A stretch of 64,000 bases of DNA from Montifringilla adamsi. Taxonomy: Eukaryota; Chordata; Aves; Passeriformes; Passeridae. Numbering within the stretch: the first letter of the stretch is position 1; every line of letters begins with the position of its first letter. Below, in pieces: positions 60,973 through 64,000 of this stretch. The stretch covers positions 4,829,888 through 4,893,887 of the forward strand of contig JAGGNK010008559.1 of assembly GCA_017590115.1 (NCBI GenBank), written 5' to 3'. Below the pieces are notes generated by a model, which searched no databases, had not been told where the DNA came from, and saw only the letters and a program-made list of their open reading frames with translations. The position numbers were made by a program, and so were the translations under genes.

Positions 60973-62737
60973 TCATATTTATCTATATTTATATGCATTT
61001 GTACCAATTAAATATGTATTTTAAATTTCTTTCTCCCATACTCATTTCAGTTATTCTTTGCCTACTGGGTTTTGCTAATGTCTATTTGATGTTTTGGGGG
61101 GGTTTCAAAAAGTGACTTTTTTTGCTAAATCTCCTTCTCCATTGATTTTTTCACAAGCCACATATCCTTAGATTAATCACAGGGGTGAAGCTACCCCTTC
61201 AGAGGGGTATTTACATCACTACTCCCTAGTCAGTGCTGGATTTAACATTGTGTAATCACAGCAATTACTTTTGTCTTTTTTTTTCCTTCCTGTGTTATGT
61301 AACTTCTAGGTTAAGATTAGCTTGTGAGTACCTTCAGAGTAGCCATGTAGTACAAAATAATTTTATTTTATTAAGTTTCTGCCATGATTCAGATTGATTA
61401 TTGAAGCCCGAGTAGCTGTTCATCTGTGTTCTCCTTCAGTTTGAGCGTTCAAGAAAAAAACCCATTTCTTTCTATATGCATTTTCAGAAAAGAGCTAAAA
61501 TAATAATCAGATTTCACGTTAAAGTTCATTTGTTTAGGAATATCTTTAGAAGCCTGTTTAATGAATGAAGCCTTCAGTTTTCCTTCAGTTGTCTGTATGA
61601 AGATCTGAAGTTTATCTGTGACTTATCATAGGTTTGATCTATCCTAAAAAGGACACCAGAAAACTTTCAAGCCTGAAATAAAAATTAGATTTGCATTGTT
61701 TAAAAATGTGGTGCTAATGGTCTCCTATAGGGGAAACAACTGTTACTAGCAGAGTATTAAAAACAATGTTCCAAATCCCATGAAAGTGAATAAAGAGCTC
61801 AAAGAACCATTCAAACAGAAAGCCTTCAACAAAATTCAGCAAAGACTATCAATCACACTAGAAAGCCTTGATGAAATGTTTTCATTACTTCTAAACAATA
61901 AAAGGTGTCTTCCTGGGGGAAAAAATAAATCCTTGGGGATATTTCAGCTGATTAATTATACAAATAAATTGTCTCTTTTGTAACAGAGTGGTTACAAACA
62001 ACATTGCAATGTGCCTCTCAAACTTCAGAAAGTAGGCATTGTAATACTGGTAGGAAAATTTAAATTTCAAAGCATGTTCTTTTTCATTTTTAGTAAATGC
62101 CTGTATGTTTAGGAGGAAGAAAGTAATTGAAAGCAAATCTGAGGGAAAGCTATCATAGAGGGTTTTATTCTTCCATTCCAGCTCCTGTTGATTGGTATCT
62201 TATCTTGAAATTCATCCTATTGATCAATCGTGATGATTTCCATAGGAAGACAGCACTCAGGATGAGCACTGTAGCATATTTCAGACCATAATTCCCTGAA
62301 ATCAACAGAAAACTGCATGTGCACTCAATGACTATTGTCAAGGATGACTCCTCCTAAAGTAAACACAGTGAAATGAAAAATTTCTACACTGGGAGCTGGC
62401 ATAATAGAAATGGCCAGGGACTAATGAAAGTGAGCTCCATATCTTTTGCAGAAGTTTCAGCAGTGTTGTATATTATTTTTTCCTTAAACTTTGAAGACCA
62501 AGGGCAACCAGTATGATAATTTTCATGGTTCATGGCATAACTGATAACAGGTAATTTTATTAACTGATTTAAAATCAAGTCCACAACTCCTGGTTGAGCT
62601 AGAGGATATTGTTTAATAAGATAGCTAATATTATTTTAAATACTTTATGTAACAGAGAATTGACTGCTTCAACAGAGAAGTTGCTCTAATATAATGATTC
62701 TTAAATATTTTCACCTGATTTCTTGTCTGAATGTATC
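60973..62737. other. Unique AT-rich sequence, no gene seen
   Basis: No repeat family or RNA gene recognised. Frames up to 81 codons (61,891-62,136 on minus) are chance-like. Confidence 0.35.
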
Positions 62738-62776
62738 CTGCAGTGTCTTGCTACTGTCAGTAGCAAGACACTGCAG
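62738..62776. repeat. Perfect 19-bp inverted repeat with 1-nt spacer (39 bp)
   Basis: The left arm 62,738-62,756 (CTGCAGTGTC...CTACTG) is the exact reverse complement of the right arm 62,758-62,776, with a single T at 62,757. Pairing stops at once outside (62,737 C against 62,777 T). In single-stranded form it would fold as a stem with almost no loop. It is not a rho-independent terminator (animal DNA, no T run) and is too short-looped for a microRNA precursor. Confidence 0.95.
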
Positions 62777-64000
62777 TGTCACGTTGTACTAGTGACTGCA
62801 TCAAAATTCCTTTATTAAAATTCTATTTTCTTGCACATACTCAGAATAATTTTTTTAATAAATGAATTCATTATTTTTTCTTTATGTTTCTCACAATAAA
62901 ACAGATTTTCTAGAGTAAAAATCATGTCTGGTAGTTCTTCAGTCCTTAAAAAAGTATACTTACTTTGAAACATGGAAACTGGATATTAGAATTGTTATGT
63001 CATTAATATATAATATTTATTGAACGTACATTGTAACATCATCAACATATAACATATAAAAGAGCTTTGTCTATGCTCTTATTCAATATTCTCCAACTGT
63101 TAATCAAAGCATTGTTTTTTAAGATGCCTAGTTAATCAATTTTGATAGAGTAATTATTTAAAAGATTGCTTCATATGACTTATCTATAATATGATGTTTA
63201 GCAAACAATATAGAAAAACAGAGCAGAATATAACCCAGTAAAATAAACTTCAATTATGTCTTTAATCTGATGAGTTTTTATGTTATTTATCATAAACTGA
63301 AGTTTAGAATCATTAATTGTGTATATCTCACTGTAATTTTAAGTGTATCTCTGTACTTTAATTTTGTGGGATTTGGAACACTTGATTTGTGGATATTCAC
63401 AAGATTTCCATATGTTTATTACCATTAATCTCCAGCTGGATTATTTCAGCCTTGATTCCTCTTAAAATAAGTTCTGTGTGTGCTCTACTAATTTATCTAT
63501 ATCAGTGAAGAGCAGTCTCACCTCTTTTGCCAGCAGTTATTTCTCTGTTAGAACAGAGGATCCCTAATTCAATCAACTCTTCTAAATGAATTGTTTTTTT
63601 GTTTTTATTTCACCTCTACCATGGAGTGTGATGTGATTTCCCTGATGCATCTGAAGAATCAGCCACATCTGTGCACTACAGCTATTGTTACAATAATGCC
63701 AGGAATGCAGAAATCATAAGGATCTCTTCCATATTCTGACCTGTGTTGGAAAAAAAATTAAGAAACAAAATTATTAGATTCTCTGAAGTCTCTTTTAAAG
63801 CAAATGGCTTATATAAAATATTTTAGTAAGTGTAAAGATTAATTTTTTCTGTTAATTTTCAGCAATCAAAATTATCTGAAAAAATGTTAAAATATATCAA
63901 AATCTGTGATATTTCAAAGCTGCAGAAGATATTGATTAGTTGGCCTGTGAAAATTATGATATTACAAATTGTAGAACAGCAAAAGTATTTTTCTTTTTTC
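62777..64000. other. Unique AT-rich sequence, no gene seen
   Basis: Very AT-rich to the window end with no repeat family, RNA gene or coding frame recognised. Confidence 0.4.

Noticed and set aside
62738..62776. MicroRNA precursor or transcription terminator reading of the palindrome
   Set aside because: A microRNA hairpin needs a loop and usually mismatched arms; the one-base spacer does not allow it. Intrinsic terminators of this type are bacterial.
1..64000. Bacterial-type features such as operons, CRISPR arrays, riboswitches or phage modules
   Set aside because: The sequence is vertebrate (CR1, solo LTRs, long homopolymers). The regular repeats seen are microsatellites and minisatellites without spacer structure.

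Overview
The window reads as non-coding DNA from a bird genome, probably a songbird. It is AT-rich, and no frame longer than about 200 codons looks like a conserved protein. The dispersed repeats are CR1 LINEs with the avian 3' end (GGTTGGAAGGGACC-like text running into ATTCTATG units). There are also solo LTRs of endogenous retroviruses whose text I associate with passerine genomes. The bird assignment is firm because of CR1. The passerine assignment rests on recognising the LTR families from memory and should be checked.

Layout. 1-17,195: mostly unique AT-rich sequence with an A/C tract (646-821), a CR1 3' end (1,841-2,034), a CR1 endonuclease relic (about 7,480-7,890), a short coding-like stretch (9,699-9,938), a triple poly-T block (13,338-13,433) and a GC-richer patch (about 13,640-14,075). 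17,196-19,686: an inverted CR1, then a 1.4-kb solo LTR. 27,478-29,191: two further LTRs, one with a perfect 6-bp target duplication. 33,245-36,508: three CR1 3' ends on the + strand. 42,940-44,430: a 1.5-kb CR1 on the minus strand keeping recognisable reverse-transcriptase C-terminal sequence, with its catalytic FADD box changed to FADG. 49,581-49,624: an ATCC microsatellite. 57,300-59,060: a repeat island made of GCAGG-rich sequence, a 51-bp tandem repeat, an LTR 3' part and a CAAGG minisatellite with higher-order structure. 62,738-62,776: a nearly spacerless perfect palindrome. The stretches between are unique sequence without recognisable genes; two of them (31,380-32,330 and 59,330-60,470) look like possible conserved non-coding elements.

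No operon, CRISPR array, tRNA, rRNA or complete protein-coding gene was found. The window most likely lies in a large intron or a gene desert. No intact retroviral or LINE coding region remains, so nothing here appears able to mobilise. I did not find a previously undescribed biological system. The observations most worth checking are the 39-bp palindrome, the coding-like stretch near 9.8 kb, the CAAGG higher-order repeat and the palindrome/direct-repeat structure at the edge of the 28.5-kb LTR.
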